Assembly: GCF_040807025.1 (NCBI RefSeq)
Contig: NC_090952.1
Span: forward strand, 16,923,068-16,987,067
Reading direction: 5' to 3'
DNA: 64,000 bases
Source of the DNA: Struthio camelus
Lineage: Eukaryota; Chordata; Aves; Struthioniformes; Struthionidae
Shown: piece by piece, positions 1 to 12,889 of the stretch
Layout of the letters: each line of letters opens with the position of its first letter
Position numbering within the stretch: the stretch's first letter is position 1
The notes under the pieces: model-generated
Told to the model about the DNA's origin: nothing
The model's input: the letters and a program-made list of their open reading frames with translations, nothing else
The model's database searches: none
Made by a program: the position numbers and the translations under genes

Positions 1-3000
1 AACATGCTCCCAGCCTCCAGCAACTTGTTTTTTCAGGGACTTCTTGAGCTGTCTTACTTGGTTTAAATGCTGCTGTGCTCCAGCCACAGGCCATGGCTGG
101 TTCATGACCACCAGAAGATCAGGGCTTTGGGACAGGACACATCAGAGAACCAAACGCTCACCTACACTCCAGACAGAACAGCAGGAAAGAAAGGAGGAGT
201 GAGACAGTAATTCAGCCTTAATTAGCATCATCAAACATTCATCCGCTAATTTCCCTGAATTTACAGAGAACATTAACAACATCAATATGATTCATTGACT
301 CTTTGAAGATCCTGCAGCACAAAGCCAATTCCACTCCAAAAAGAGACTAGGGAAGGAAGGTCATGGGTTTAAGTAGGCAGTCAAGTGCCACGGGGATGGG
401 ATACTATGTGGTAACAAAGCCAGGCCACCAGGTAGCGAGACTTGTTCCAGAAGGGCCTTCAGACATGCTCAGGTTAGCCTGGGGCGCTCAAGCTCATGTT
501 ATTCTCCTTGACTCACACCCCAGGCCTTGCTCTCTGAATCTTGTTCCATTTGGCACACAGGGATATGAAGTCAGGAGGCTGCAAGACCACCTTGTGGCTG
601 GAGAGCATGGTGGCACTTAGTGTAACACCATGCAACAGAGGCAGAATAACCCTTACAGAGTTACAGAATAACCCTTTTTGGAGGGAGGGATAAACTTTGG
701 CAGTTCAACGCGCACCGCGCGCATTGCTGTGATGTTGTTTGGCTCCTGAGTCCTGGTAGAGGACTACCAGCAGCAAAACCTTGCCATCCTCCTGGTCCAA
801 AACCCTATGCAATTCTTCTCTCATCAGATCCTCCATGTTTTCATTTATGCAAGACATGATGCACCATGTAGAAATAACACAAAGCATAGCCCCGAAACGA
901 CAAGATCCTCACCTCCCATGTCACGCCAGTCTGAAAGCAGAAGCCTGCTCCAAAGCAGCATCAGAGCCAGAAACAGCCAACAACAGAGCACCAGGGCCGA
1001 AGGGAGGGTGGGAGCAGCCACGAGCCCACTTGGACAGTAAGACCGCGCTTGTCTGGAAGAAGGTTTTCAACTCGCAACACTACCTGGAGTCCTAGGAAGG
1101 GCCCACTTCTGGGTTTTAAAGTTCAGGTTCAAAACCGGGATGATCAAATTTCCAAATTCCACACAGGACTTGCTCTCCTAAATTCAGAGCACCAAATTCA
1201 CCTAAGATTTTACAGCCAAAATCTTAAGATAAAAAGAAAGATTTAAGACAGGAAAGGGAATGAAAGCCAACTACTTTGTGCAAACAGGTTCCTAAGTCTG
1301 AGTTCTCACAAAAAGCCATGCTCTTCATGTTTGACAGAAAGCAATCAAGCCAAGGGCAACTTACAAGGAACCTTTGCCATTACTTTGCAGTAGAAAGATT
1401 TCCATAAACGACTGTTTCTTCTCCCCTGCCAAAGAGACATTTTCCCTCAATTTGTCTTTCACAAAAAGTCATTTTTAAAGGCAGCAGCCCACTGGCACCT
1501 ATCACTCAGAAACTTTGACAAGCCAAAGAAACTGTCAGACCACATTTCGCCTCCCAGCTACATTCAAGGTTTTGCTGTCCATGTTTTTTTATTTTCCTAA
1601 TGGAGTTTTCCCTTCAAGGCCACCGCACTACTGGAAACCAGAGAACACCAGCATCAGTCAAAACATCACGAAGAAGTCCTAAAATGAAACTTACCCCCAG
1701 AGAGATGCTACTATTGCTGGCCACAATAGGAAATCACAAGTTGGACATTACTCTGGTAGCAGGATAGAATAGCCCTAAATTTAGGATGATCCAGACCATG
1801 ATGAGATTCACAGGGATCATGAGCGGACATATATGGATAAGACTGTGTCCCAGGAAAGGAGAAAGGGAGTAATTATCAGGAAATGGCAGGATTCTTGAAG
1901 CCTCTTCTCCAGGAGGGAAAGTCTCTGCTTCATTGGCAGACCGCAGAGCACAGGGGACAGCCTGTCTACAGCACTTTGTGCAGGGAGTCTTCTTCCATCC
2001 CTAAAAACTGCAAAGAAACTTTGCAAAGGATTTACTCTGCTCCCTCTGAAGGATGGCATTTCTGCTGTGGTTCCCCACCGGAGCAGGGACCGCAATTAAA
2101 GTGACCCAGGCCAAAACATGCTGCACGTCCGAGCATCACAGGGGATTAGTTCTAAGAGCAGCTTGAATTAGCACTACTAAAAATAATCATTTACACTTCC
2201 CTTTCATGTGACAATCACAAAAGCCTTTCCATGCACTAACTAAACAAACTTAGCTGAAGCTCCTGAAGCAGGAAAGAGAAACCCACTGCAGGAAACAACA
2301 AATGAACTGTGGGCTAGAGACCACCAGCCAGTTAAAAAGACACAGCTGCGCAACAATTTAGGGTAGGACATGAAGAAACCTGTCCTCAACTAAAACTGCA
2401 GAAAGATATTCAGCTGGGCTTGGTGGAACACAAGTCAGAAACTGGCTGGGGTTGTATTATTCTTCCACCCTGCTTTAGCTAGCATTTGCACTTTCAGCCT
2501 GACCCAGAGTCTGTTCCCACTGGGCAAGATGCTCATAACAGCTTCCTGTGAGTTTCGGTTTGGGCCAGAAAAGACACACTGTGCCAGTCCTCGCATCGTG
2601 TCCAGCGGCAAAGCCTGGACAAGAAGTCCCCCGCCAGCCAAACTCGGGTCATCTCCCTCTGGTGCCCCAGCTGATTTCCACCCCACGGGTTTGCCCAGCC
2701 AACATAGCAAGCAGCAAGGTGCGCTGCAAGACAGTCATGCGCTGCAAGACAGAGCCCACACCCCTGGATCAGCAGTCAGCCCTCTGTTGGAAGCGGGACA
2801 CTACCTAGCAAGAGGACTGCAGCCAGGAAATCCTCTCCTCCAGCCACGGCATCAAGGAAGGTCTTGCCAAGCTGTTGTCCTCCCCAAGCCAGTCACTGTC
2901 TCTCAGCGTCCCCAGCCAGCACGGGAGCTGCTTGCTCTCGGCAGGGGTGGCCATTCAAATATCCTAGCTGGAGCCAACACCCAGCACTACCCAGCTGGGC

Positions 3001-6000
3001 CCTGTGGAGCAGGGTCTGTACAAGGAGGTGGCCAGGAAAACCTTCACACCATGTTTATATTACACAGCAACCTGCCCTCCCTTGCCATTGCCACGCATGC
3101 AAGCCTTCCGGCAATGGACAGCTTTCGGAGGCGAGGGTAAGCCCGGGACATAGAGTCAACCCAGGGACTGAAAAGCCAGGCTAACCAGCACGAGCAGAGG
3201 TTGTATCAGCTTGTATTTGCCACCAGCATCTGATTGCCCTTGGCCTCAGCGGGAGGAGGGCAGGCTGCCTGTGTCACTGCAGCCTGCTGCCTCCTCCTTG
3301 GACAGCCCTGGTAGCGACACAGCCACACGGGAGGCCAGCTGGGGATGCTACAGGGACACTCGCTTGGGACAGCTGTCAGGTGGGAGCAGAGGCCATGAAG
3401 GAGGGAAAAGGGACCCCAGGGCAGGAGGGGATTGGAGACTAGCTGTGCCACATAACACCTATTGTTAATAGTTGTGATATACTTACGATTAACATGAGTA
3501 GATTGAACTACCTAAGGCCCCAGAATAAAGCTGCAGCCTTATAGCCCTGAGGTGCGATGATGGTAGTAGCAGGTATCTTGAAGAGCTGGGCACAGCGAAT
3601 ACCAAAGACCCCAAGGCTACCCGCATCTCACCAATAGCAATGCAAACTTGGGAGATGGACAAAATTTCTTCAAGCGTAACAGAAAGGATAAAAGAACTGG
3701 TATTTGCCATATGTGCAAGGCACTAGATAAAGTCGGGTGTGATGTCAACTTGCAGACCAGTGAAGAAAGAGCTGAGTGTAATGCCTGTTAGAAAGTACAT
3801 AAAAATAGCCCCAAGTGGACTCTAGAGAGGAAAAGAAAGCAAGCCCCCACTGTGAACATCACATTACTCCTGCCAAAGACCTGAAGATGCTGATGGCTCA
3901 CTGCCCCCCACTGAAACTGTCTGCCTGAGGGTGCCCAGGGAGAGGAGCATAGCACAGAAACAGGGCTAATAATTCCAGGTTGTACTTGCATAGCAACTTT
4001 TAACTGCAGTGCTATTGGTGAGACTTGTCAGGTATTCGCTACAGAATTGACACTACCATTGTTAGCGTCATTTTAACTGGACTAACGATAACAAAATACT
4101 CATTGCATTTTGGTTATGCTGTTAAAAGTTTTAATCAGACTAAAAATAAATTCTTGGTTGACCCACAGGGCGTCTTCAGCTTTTTGTGGATAGGTTACAC
4201 TGGCTCAGTGAGTCTGTCTTGGCCCTGGCCTGACTCAGGTGGATGGGAAGCAGGGAGCTGCAGCCCTTCCAATAGCTCAGCCGCCCCCCGGCTTTGGCAG
4301 GGGCAAAAGCAGGGCAAACGGCTGGTACTTCTCCCTCTTGCAAAGCGATGTTTGTGGGTCAGGGCATGGACTAACGCACCAGCCACAGGCTGCCATGACT
4401 TCTGAAAGCCCTTCTGCAAACAGCCACCACCACGCATCAAAAGCCTTGGCACACAAAGAGATAGCCGGAAAGCACAAAGCCAACCCTGGTTTAATCTCAG
4501 CCTGTCACTGATACCACTACAGAGGTAGATTAAGAAGACAGCAATGACTGGATCAAGCCAGATCTGTACTCCATATAGCTGAGCCACAGCTCCAAGAGCA
4601 GCCCAGATCAGAGGTGGCAGAGGGAGGCTTAAAACCTCTGAAGAAGGAGCCTGCTCACAGGAGAAAGCATGCAGACCATACAGATGGCAGCAGCCTCACC
4701 AGATCATATCAGCTCCAGAGGATATTACACTATACTGAGCCCCTGCGCCAACACGGAGCTCTTCGGGCTCCGCAGGCAGGGATCAGCTGGATCCGTTTGG
4801 GACGGGGGACATCTCCCTGCCACTGCTGGGGCTTCCCACCTGCATCAGCCACATCAGCCTGACTCCATCAAAGGATGCTGCCGGGCTGGGAGACGGCTGA
4901 GCTCAGAGCATCCCTACAAGGAGGAGCTTAGCCCCACATCAACCCAAGTGGGGTCTCACCCCTTCCACTCCATCGCCTGCAAGCCTCCCTCAGGCTCCCA
5001 GGATGCTCTTGGAAGAGGGAACATGTGCCAGACACCCATCCCAAAGGTCATGACAGGCCTGCCAGCACCCCAAATTTTGCCCCGCTGCGTGATCCTGACA
5101 CATGGCATCACGTGGGGCTGCAAAACCCCTCTGTGCCTGCACCCAGGGCACCCTCTCCTCACAGCATCTCCTTCCCTGTCTGGGACATGGTGCCTTTCCC
5201 CCCCATGAAAACCAGGTCAAAGGTCTGCAGGAGTTGGTCCCCCAGCAGAGGGCAGGGCTGCTAGCGGCCCCTGTGTCCCTTGCCTCCAGGAGGAGCACTT
5301 GGCCCAATCCCCCACCCCCCAGACAAGCCAGGCTCTTCTCCAGCTCCTCCTTCCCTACAGTCCTCCGCACTGGGCATCTCCAATGCTGCAGGCTGGTCCT
5401 CCTCTGGAGGAAAAAACATGTGTTTGCAGCCAACCCAGAGAACCATTTCTCCCTAACATACTCACTTTTAATTTGCTCACCGAACCAATAAAGCAAAAAT
5501 GAGAAATGGCAGCTAATTAAATGTATCAATTCATATGGCATTCAAAACTATTCGGAGTAGGCTAGGATGAGCAGCCCGGAATAAGAAGAGGGAATAACAA
5601 GGCTGCAATACTCCACACTAGTGTATCCGCACTACTTGCAACTTCTTACCACAGGAAAGACTCTTCTCATCTGATGATACTGCTCCTACAGGGCATTTTC
5701 CCCCAAAATACCTAGTTGTTTTCTCACCAGAGAAGGCTCCAAGTTTCCCCTTACATCAGCTCTCTATTTTCACTGCAGCTTGGCATGCCCTATTTATTTC
5801 TAAGATTAGCTGTCAACAGGCAGACAAAAATCCAAAAAAGGAGAAATGCAGTTTGAACACGTGCTTTCTACAGCAGTGGCACAGCTCAAAGGTTACTGCA
5901 TGCATTCCCCTCTGACCTTCACATCTATGAAGCCTTATGCAAACATACAAAATACTGCTGTCTTTTTGATTCAGGTACATGCAGTTACATGCATTAGTAA

Positions 6001-8291
6001 ACTTTAGGGAAGAAATTATTGGAAGGAAAAGAAGAGTGCCTTGGATAAGCAAATCCAGACAGCTTTCAATCTAGACGGTCCACAGTTCATTCACGCTAAC
6101 CCCCAATGAATATTCCTTACTATAACAGAACAGCCTTCAGCACCAAAGCTGCAGCCTGCAGCACACCCAGGACTCGGGTCAGCACCAGGGACCTGGGTCT
6201 CTGCATGGGCCGGGGTTCACCAAGCAGGAACCCCCAGTTGCTCAGATGGAGAAGGTGCTTATGACAGCACAGGAACTCCGACTGCCTGTGTCTGGCCAGC
6301 ACAGATTTGGAGAGGGAAGAAGCTGCAGAATCCTCACTTCAAGAGGGGCAAAAACTTTGTGTCTTAATTAAAGACAAGCCAAGCGAAGAGCATCTTGGCA
6401 GCTCTCTGCTGGTGACAGAGTTATGAATAGACTCAGGAGCACCTGCAGCCACCCATGAGGTGAGAAACTGCCACACTCTTGTTCTGCGTTACCCATGTCA
6501 TCATCTCCCCACTCCTCCATCTTGTGTAACTACTGACAGCTATCCTCGTGGGAGAGGAAAATAGAGTCAAAAACTGGGATTGAAAGCTTGCTCCCGCCCC
6601 TGTGGACACAGGCTACAAGGTCCCTCTGATCACACATACCAAGCAGAAGCCACCAGGGTCTAGATTACAATGGGAGCAGAGTCCCCAAGTGCAGCAGTAG
6701 CATCTGAGGACTCCAAAGGAACAGTGATCCTCACTGAGTTTTGTTACACTGATTTTCTACAGTCTCACGGGTGAAAGCTTTTGGTGAAAGCTACACACCT
6801 AGATCCAGAGTTCAAAAAAAATGGATGTTACCAGCCTTTATTTGCATGCATAGTCTGAACGGTGTGTATATTATACATACACAGTTTTTTCAGAAGGCTT
6901 TGTATGTGAATTGCAAAGGTGGAAATAAGTCTCATGCAAAACATACAGAAGTAACATTAGGATATGAACAATTATTTGGAGAAAAAATTACGCTAGATAC
7001 AAACTTTTTATAGCCTAAGGAATTATCACTGCGAAGAACATGTGTTGATTGCCACTAGTAAATCACATTATGGTAAAGAGCTCTGCCAGGGAAACATCAC
7101 AACACTTTGCTTTCTATAAAGCTTGGACACCAAAAACTCCTATTAAAACGGAATCACATTTAACATTAAAGAGAGAAAAGCTAATGACTTCATTCAACCT
7201 TTCGTTTGAGATTTGTAATCAGTATAAGAATATGTAGTGCATTTGGCCTGGAAAAGGCTTCTTAGACCAACCCAGTGAACATCAAAACTTCAAATGCTTT
7301 TTGTTCACAGCTCCAATGGTTTATGAACTTCAGTAATACTGCAGCTAATATAGCAAGTGCATTCAGCATTTCACATTCTTACATAGGATATGATGAATTG
7401 AGATGAAATTTATGAGTATCCTGAGGAAGCAAGTTGTATCCAGATACTTTAAGCACAAAACATCGACACTGATGAAGCAGAAAGCCAAGTATCAATTACT
7501 TCAGAAATACTCCCCAGAAATACCCCCCCCCAAAAAATTTTGCAAAAAAAAAAATTAAACTTGATTTCTTTCTAAAGAAATAATTTTAAAGGTCTAATCT
7601 CTTTCTAGAAATGAATTAAAACTTCCCATGACTAAAATAAAACTCAGTTATCAAGTTCCTAATATAAAACACTAGCGCAGAAGGAAAAAACTGTTAGCAA
7701 AACATGTCCAAAAATGCACTGCAAGATTCCTAAACATATGAATAATAAGGAAATAGATTTTTTTTTTTAAATGAGGGAGAGTAATTTATCATGGGCACAT
7801 TATAAGGAAATAAATCACTATTTTTTGTTAGTTTCTCTCTCTGCGTCTAAGGAGTCCATGATTTTTCAAACACCTAACAACTCTGCTTTTAGATAAGTTC
7901 CTTTGAGTTCTGAACTAGAGCTAGATGAAAAGTTGTGAACCTTCTTCCCCTTGGTCCTTTCATACTTTAGATATTTAACTAAATATAAAATATTTTAGGA
8001 GAATACAGAATAGCAGCAAGTGTAATTTTTCCTCATCCTCAACAACAGAGGAATACGACAGCTCAGGATATTTACAGCATTACTCATCAGCTTTCAAATT
8101 CCGAGTAAGCTTAAATCTGAGCCTCACGCAGGATTAAAACACAGAGCTATTAACTGTTGAAGAACTGTTGAAGAACATCCTGTCTTTCACCACTTCCCAG
8201 CTCTCTCTCAGCTTCTACCAGAAAATAAATCTATAATGTTCTTGCCAGGTTTCTATCCCCTACCTTAGAACATTAATGATATAGGACTTAC
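1..8291. other. No supportable gene; intergenic or downstream flank
   Basis: I read this stretch on both strands and found no exon I can defend. Open frames of 60-200 codons occur in the GC-richer part (about 2.4-5.5 kb), but they lack splice signals, family motifs or repeated support. I looked for the formin FH1/FH2 exons that should follow the DIAPH2-like exon at 8292-8365 and did not find them. A short direct duplication (TGCGCTGCAAGACAG-type) lies near 2720-2755. The part from 5.6 kb onward is AT-rich. Confidence 0.5.
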
Positions 8292-8365
8292 TTTTTTGGA
8301 AAATTCTGGTGCCTTTTTTTCCCTCCCCTCACTTTCCTCTACTTTAGCTTTCTCCACAAACGAAT
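8292..8365 (-). pseudogene. DIAPH2-like exon, last one recognised
   Basis: A 74-base exon after acceptor TAACTTTAG completes an Asp codon from the previous exon. It reads SFVEKAKVEESEGREKKAPE and then FSKK before a strong donor, GTAAGTCC. DIAPH2 has SCVNKAKVEESEQKAAEFSKK. Relative to that, three codons are inserted in frame after ESE. Both splice sites look usable. Confidence 0.75.
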
Positions 8366-10048
8366 CTAAAGTTACATAGTTACCACAAAAAAGTCGTGTA
8401 AAACGTACCACACCGCTGAGGTTCCTTCCAACTTCAGTTATGCTAAGATCCCATGATACAAAAGCCATAGACAAAAAAACAGTAAATTTAAATCACAAAG
8501 GACTTGCAACCACAACCACTTTCTCTGCTTAACTATAATATTCAGTTAGTTTGAAATTAAATACTGTTTTAAAAAATTTTTTTTGAACAGTCTGGTCTCT
8601 AGTATACTACAGAAGTGCGATTTCACAGTATGCACAATCTATAGCGTAAGTAACTATCAAAAATTGTAGTACTACTCTCTCTCAAATTATGCATTCCCGT
8701 CATCATCCTGATTAATAATTAGGCAACCACAATGAATTAATAAGCTGATCTGACCAAACAGTTGGTGAATTATTTTGTTTTGCTCATCTAAATCAGTAAA
8801 TATAAAAAAGTAGTGAGAACACGTGCCCAGGAAAGTTGAAGACAAATCCTCATAGACTTGTTCTGTTCACTCTCTAACAAATTAGAATTTGCACGTGATG
8901 ATCTTTGCCCTTCTCTTTTACATGAGCTTACTACTAAATAAAAGACAAAAAAGTAGAGTTTAACGCTAGAATGAAGTCATAGCTCCTTCAGGGTTTTTAA
9001 ATCAGAAAGTCTCCCCTTTAACATTAGAAATCCAAAAATAAGTATTTCTGATTTCAACACAATTATTTCGTAGGCTTCTAAAGGAAAAATATAGGCAGAT
9101 TGTAGGGCAGATTTCTTCACTGAACAGTGCTATGAACCACTTCTATTGACTTTTCATGGACTGCAAAACTTAAAACGTTTTAAGTGAGGTAAACATGATT
9201 AACTGCGTATTATAAATAGGAACTAGCATAGGGAGAGAAAACAGTTACCCCTAAAACTAGTAGGTCAGGGGAAACTGAAGTAAGATCAAGCGGTCAGGTT
9301 TTTAAGTCATAATTGAGTAACAGAATGCAGATAGGTACTTTCTGAAAACTGTATTTTTTCCAAAAGTCAACCTGTACAGCAATCTTCCTTTCTTCCCCTT
9401 GTCACATTGCCAAAAACATTTCCCTAAATGAAGATATTTTCAAACAATAACTACTTCCCCATATGAAGTATTTACTCCAGGTATGGCACTGTATTTCAAG
9501 AAAGCAGTCACCTCTACCAATCAAAAAAGCCAAAAACAAAACAAAAAATCCACACTTCTAAATGCAGATAACTCATTTGCAGGACAGTATGATACTTACT
9601 CATCCGTTTCTTCCCCAAACATGTGAATCCACAGTCCCCAATGCTTCAACTAATTAGCTGACCTTACTAAGCAAGGTTAAGTACTTGGTTGCAGAAAATA
9701 TACTGAGAATTAAACGCAGAAGAATTATAAATCCATTAACAATTAATGCTAACTTAAATTTTGAGATTTGGAAGAGACTAGAAATTCAGAAAATTTTGAA
9801 AAAGCAATTTCCAGTTATTAGGATTATACGATTCAGATAGAAGTCAAGATAAAGCTGGAGAAGCAGCCTCAACTACGTAATTTCTTAAAGGCTGGAGAGC
9901 TTGATTTGGCAATATATTCATAACTTATATGAATACTTCCAGAAAATTGAGAAAATTTACACAGCCAATGTAATTTCACACAGAAGCACACAAAGAAAAA
10001 CATATAATTTAGCAAAGAAAAAGGTAAATTTGATTGTAGAATACAAAC

Positions 10049-10160
10049 CCATAAGCCGAGTAAGATCCACATCCAGTCTTCCTCTACATTTAAAATGTGA
10101 GCCCATTCCGCTGCGATACTCTGTGAAATGCATTCTTCTGATATCTTGTAATACCGAGGT
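10049..10160 (-). pseudogene. DIAPH2-like exon with 7-base frameshifting deletion
   Basis: After acceptor GTCAG the exon reads PRYYKISEECISQ (DIAPH2: PQYYKIIEECVSQ). The frame is then lost. About 60 bases later the +1-shifted frame reads SGMGSHFKCRGRLDVDLTRL (DIAPH2: SGMDPDFKYRQRLDIDLTHL). Between SQ and SGM there are 8 bases where 15 are expected, so 7 bases are missing. The donor is ATGG|GTTTGTAT. Homology on both sides makes this the clearest inactivating lesion. Confidence 0.8.
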
Positions 10161-10814
10161 CTGACATTTTACAAGATAATGAGAACATGAATAATAATGT
10201 ATGCAAGCAGGAGGGGGAAAAAAGGACAGCTATACCTCCTGATATTTGAATTACACAATTGCCAGTAAAAGATTCCAATTAAAAGCCTTATTTGTACATC
10301 GGCTAATAAAATATCATTATCAGTTTCTCAAAGGGACATTTGAAAAAATTGAGAACTCCATGAAATATAGTATTTAATTACTCACTGAATGAGTACATCA
10401 ATAGCTTAATTTAACTGCTTGATATACATCTCTGTACTACAGCATCAGGAACCTCTAAGATCACAAGATTCTGTGCTCCCAATTATCAGCTCTTATCACT
10501 GCAAGGTACTACATCTCAATTTCACATAGCAGAGAGCTCTCAGAGGAGAAAACCCTGAAAGCCAAACCAGTGATATTCTAAACTTTCAAATTAAAAAAAA
10601 AAAAAAAACATGTTACAAAAACATTGAAGATTCTCAAGTTTTATTAAACTCTTAATTTATTCATCTCATACATCAGTCATTGTTATCATCCCTTTATAAC
10701 AAAGTATTATTTTTCAAAACAAGCCTTTGTATGTAGTACTTCCATATTGTTAAAGATACTATGCTTCCCCTTCTCCCCACTCCAAAAAAATCAACCATGA
10801 TAGCTGATTCTTAC

Positions 10815-10931
10815 TGGATATAATAACCATTCCTGATGAGAAGGAAGCGTGGAGGAATTGGCAGGAAGTAGTTTTCAGAAGATGCATCTTTCAACATATC
10901 ATACAACAGATTATATACTTCATTAATATCA
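10815..10931 (-). pseudogene. DIAPH2-like exon downstream of U12 intron
   Basis: This 117-base exon reads INEVYNLLYDMLKDASSENY followed by FLPIPPRFLLIRNGYYI. DIAPH2 has MNEVYHLLYNMLKDTAAENY followed by FLSILQHFLLIRNDYYI. The substitutions cluster in a segment that is normally almost invariant. The donor is CCA|GTAAGA. The exon is open in the aligned frame. Confidence 0.8.
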
Positions 10932-11784
10932 GTGCAAATATTGTCAAGGAAATGCACAAGAATTTTAAAAGCTCCCTACATGAGCATTCACATAATTAAT
11001 ATAAACCCTTTAACATTCTGAACTACTACCTTTATTAGTAAATACCCTTTTTGCTGCAACAATTATCCACAGAACCTCTGCTCCCTGTTGAACAATTAAA
11101 ACATGTTTCATAACTACTGAGAAAGATTGCACTGTATACTCATTATCACAAAATCCTATAAGCATATTTCACACAGTTTTCATTTTTACTTTGAAGTAAG
11201 TCTGTCTATTGGCAAAAAGCACACGGGTTAATCATTTTAATTTCTTAAAGATGACAATTCCCAGAATTCTATACCCCCTTCATTGGTACCCACGTTTCTC
11301 AGTTTCTTCAGTACTAACTACTACTTTTTCAGATTCAGAGAACATCAAGCAAGTGTTCTGGAGTCGTAACTTGAAATTTACTGCTTCTTCACATCTACAG
11401 AAGGCATGCATCTTAATGGTTTCCAAACCCATTTGAAAAATTTTTCTGAATTAGTTATCAAACCTATCATTTTATTTCAGACTTAAAATTCAAGTATAAC
11501 TTTACATCTTCATGTCTTAGAAACCAACAGAGTATTTAGTTTAAAAATTGGTATTTATGAAAAACTAATTCAGTTCTTAATGACTTGCATTTGATAGAAA
11601 TCTATCAATATAGACACTAATTTTCTAACTAAATTTCTAACAAAAACACGTGGACTGAAATCTGGTGGTGAAAATCCTTAGGAAGACATGTAATTGAGAT
11701 AGTCAGCTGCATTCAGAGAAGGCTACCTTAAGTTTAATAGAACTATTAATCCGTACATTAGAACACCATTTCTATAAAGGATAT
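10932..11784 (-). other. U12-type AT-AC intron
   Basis: The intron starts with ATATCCTTTA directly after ...GAAATGGA. It ends with TTTGCAC directly before TGATATTAATG. A branch-point motif TTCCTTGAC lies at 10943-10951, close to the minor-spliceosome consensus TTCCTTAAC. Its branch A is about 12 bases from the terminal AC. Joining the exons restores AEM-DD-INEVY, which matches DIAPH2 (AEMDDMNEVY). Length is 853 bases. Confidence 0.82.
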
Positions 11785-11903
11785 TCCATTTCAGCTCCAA
11801 TATCACTGAGACGATGTGACAGCTCAATTAGGTCTTCTTCTTTGTTTTCATCAAACACTTTTAACTGAATATCAAACTCTTCATTCTTGCTACCTTTCAA
11901 GTT
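11785..11903 (-). pseudogene. DIAPH2-like exon upstream of U12 intron
   Basis: This 119-base open exon contains EEFDIQLKVFDENKEEDL and ELSHRLSDIGAEM. It is nearly collinear with DIAPH2 (NDELDIQLKVFDENKEDDL, then ELSHRLNDIRAEM). Substitutions such as Arg to Gly in DIRAEM hit conserved positions. The acceptor (CTTGAAAAATAG) has almost no polypyrimidine tract. The donor is ATATCCTTT, the U12 AT-AC consensus, and the split Asp codon (GA|T) is completed by the next exon. Confidence 0.8.
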
Positions 11904-12034
11904 CTATTTTTCAAGATACAGAATATCTTAATTTTCCATTTTTTCCTTAAAGTAACAATTTCCCCCCTTCAAAGACTACATCACTGCAAAATATAATATA
12001 TTAACCTTGCGAGCAGAAAATACATGATTTAAAA

Positions 12035-12121
12035 GGATATGTTGTAACTCATTTTCTGATTTTAAATATTAGTGCACAGTTGATTAAAGGCAACAATATC
12101 AGCCAATATAGCAGGTACAGG
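12035..12121 (-). pseudogene. Decayed DIAPH2-like exon (ACMQFINALV region)
   Basis: After TACTGCAG the minus strand aligns base by base, with substitutions, to the DIAPH2 exon encoding ACMQFINALVTSPYELDFRIHLRNEF. GCCTGTA and TTGTTGCC are recognisable near the start, and AGAAAATGAGTT near the end. In the aligned frame a TGA appears after about seven codons. No usable donor was recognised, so the low-coordinate end is approximate. Confidence 0.38.
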
Positions 12122-12800
12122 CTGCAGTAGAAACATAAAACCTTCTAATAGAGTTAAGTTCTCTTAACAGAGCATAGCTGACAATTCAGTCTTGTCAATC
12201 TCAGTTCCTCTTAAAAAAAAAAAAAGTGTAAGAATATTTAAGATATCAAAGAAACCAAGCTAAATGCAGCTAAAGAAGGCTAAAAAAGTGTAAATGAGGG
12301 ATGCTTACAACTTTTGTTATTAGACGTTAATCTAGATCATAGCATAAAAACCATCTATAGTGCATTCTCAGAAATACTTACATGAGAAGTAAAAAAACAA
12401 AACAGTTCACTTTTGTTTACTCAAATCATAAAAACAGATGTCAAGAGATGAACATTGCCATAAAAACAGTAACAAAACTTCAGGACACAAGTAAAACAAC
12501 TTTGTCTAACGTAAAACGCAATCCGTCGTTACGTTAGCAACAACGTAATGTAAGAGGCAATAGCATGCTGGTCACATAAACCCCAGTAGGGTATATTCAG
12601 GTATTGCAATGCAAACACACAGAAATAATTACAGTGGTACCAAATTTATTATTTATATATCACATATATATATATAACATCAGTTAGTAGAAACAACATC
12701 AAATATTGTATTGCAAGTGCTTCTGCTATTTTAAAATTGTATCACCTGTAAAGGACCAAGCTTTAGTTCAGAAAATTATTCCCATACTACATTTCCACAC

Positions 12801-12862
12801 TGCTACTCCTTCTCTTCCTCCTCAGTGTTCTCCAATTTGAATATAACTTGTTTTTGCAGTAA
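12801..12862 (-). pseudogene. Decayed DIAPH2-like exon (LENQE region)
   Basis: After a strong polypyrimidine acceptor (TTTAATCTCCAG), the minus strand reads LLQKQVIFKLENTEEEEKE followed by a stop. At DNA level TTACTGCA, then TATTCAAATT, then GGAGAACACTGAGG line up with the DIAPH2 exon encoding AITTAAERNN...PIVEGLENQE, with two short deletions. The 3' boundary is uncertain. Confidence 0.42.
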
Positions 12863-12865
12863 CTG

Positions 12866-12889
12866 GAGATTAAAAAAAAAAAAAAAAAA
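12866..12889. repeat. A-rich homopolymer run
   Basis: A run of about 18 A bases on the plus strand. On the minus strand it forms the long T tract of the acceptor for the decayed exon at 12801-12862. A similar A run lies at about 10591-10608. Confidence 0.7.

Noticed and set aside
705-887. Minus-strand 60-codon frame with MEDLMREELHRVLDQEDGK
   Set aside because: It looked formin-like at first glance, but no segment of the DIAPH2 C-terminus matches and no splice sites flank it.
2529-3140. 203-codon plus-strand frame
   Set aside because: No family motif, no splice support and a composition typical of chance frames in GC-richer DNA.
4669-5208. 179-codon plus-strand frame
   Set aside because: No recognisable domain; several overlapping frames of similar length exist in the same place.
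8161-8230. Possible next formin exon reading VEAERELGSGERQD
   Set aside because: It would leave an intron of only about 75 bases, and the match to the QAELQKRDEKIKELE coiled coil is not convincing.
11761-11785. First reading of the 11.8-kb exon as ending in a stop (AEMEYPL then TAG)
   Set aside because: Recognising ATATCCTTT as a U12 donor moves the exon end to 11785, and the stop falls in the intron.
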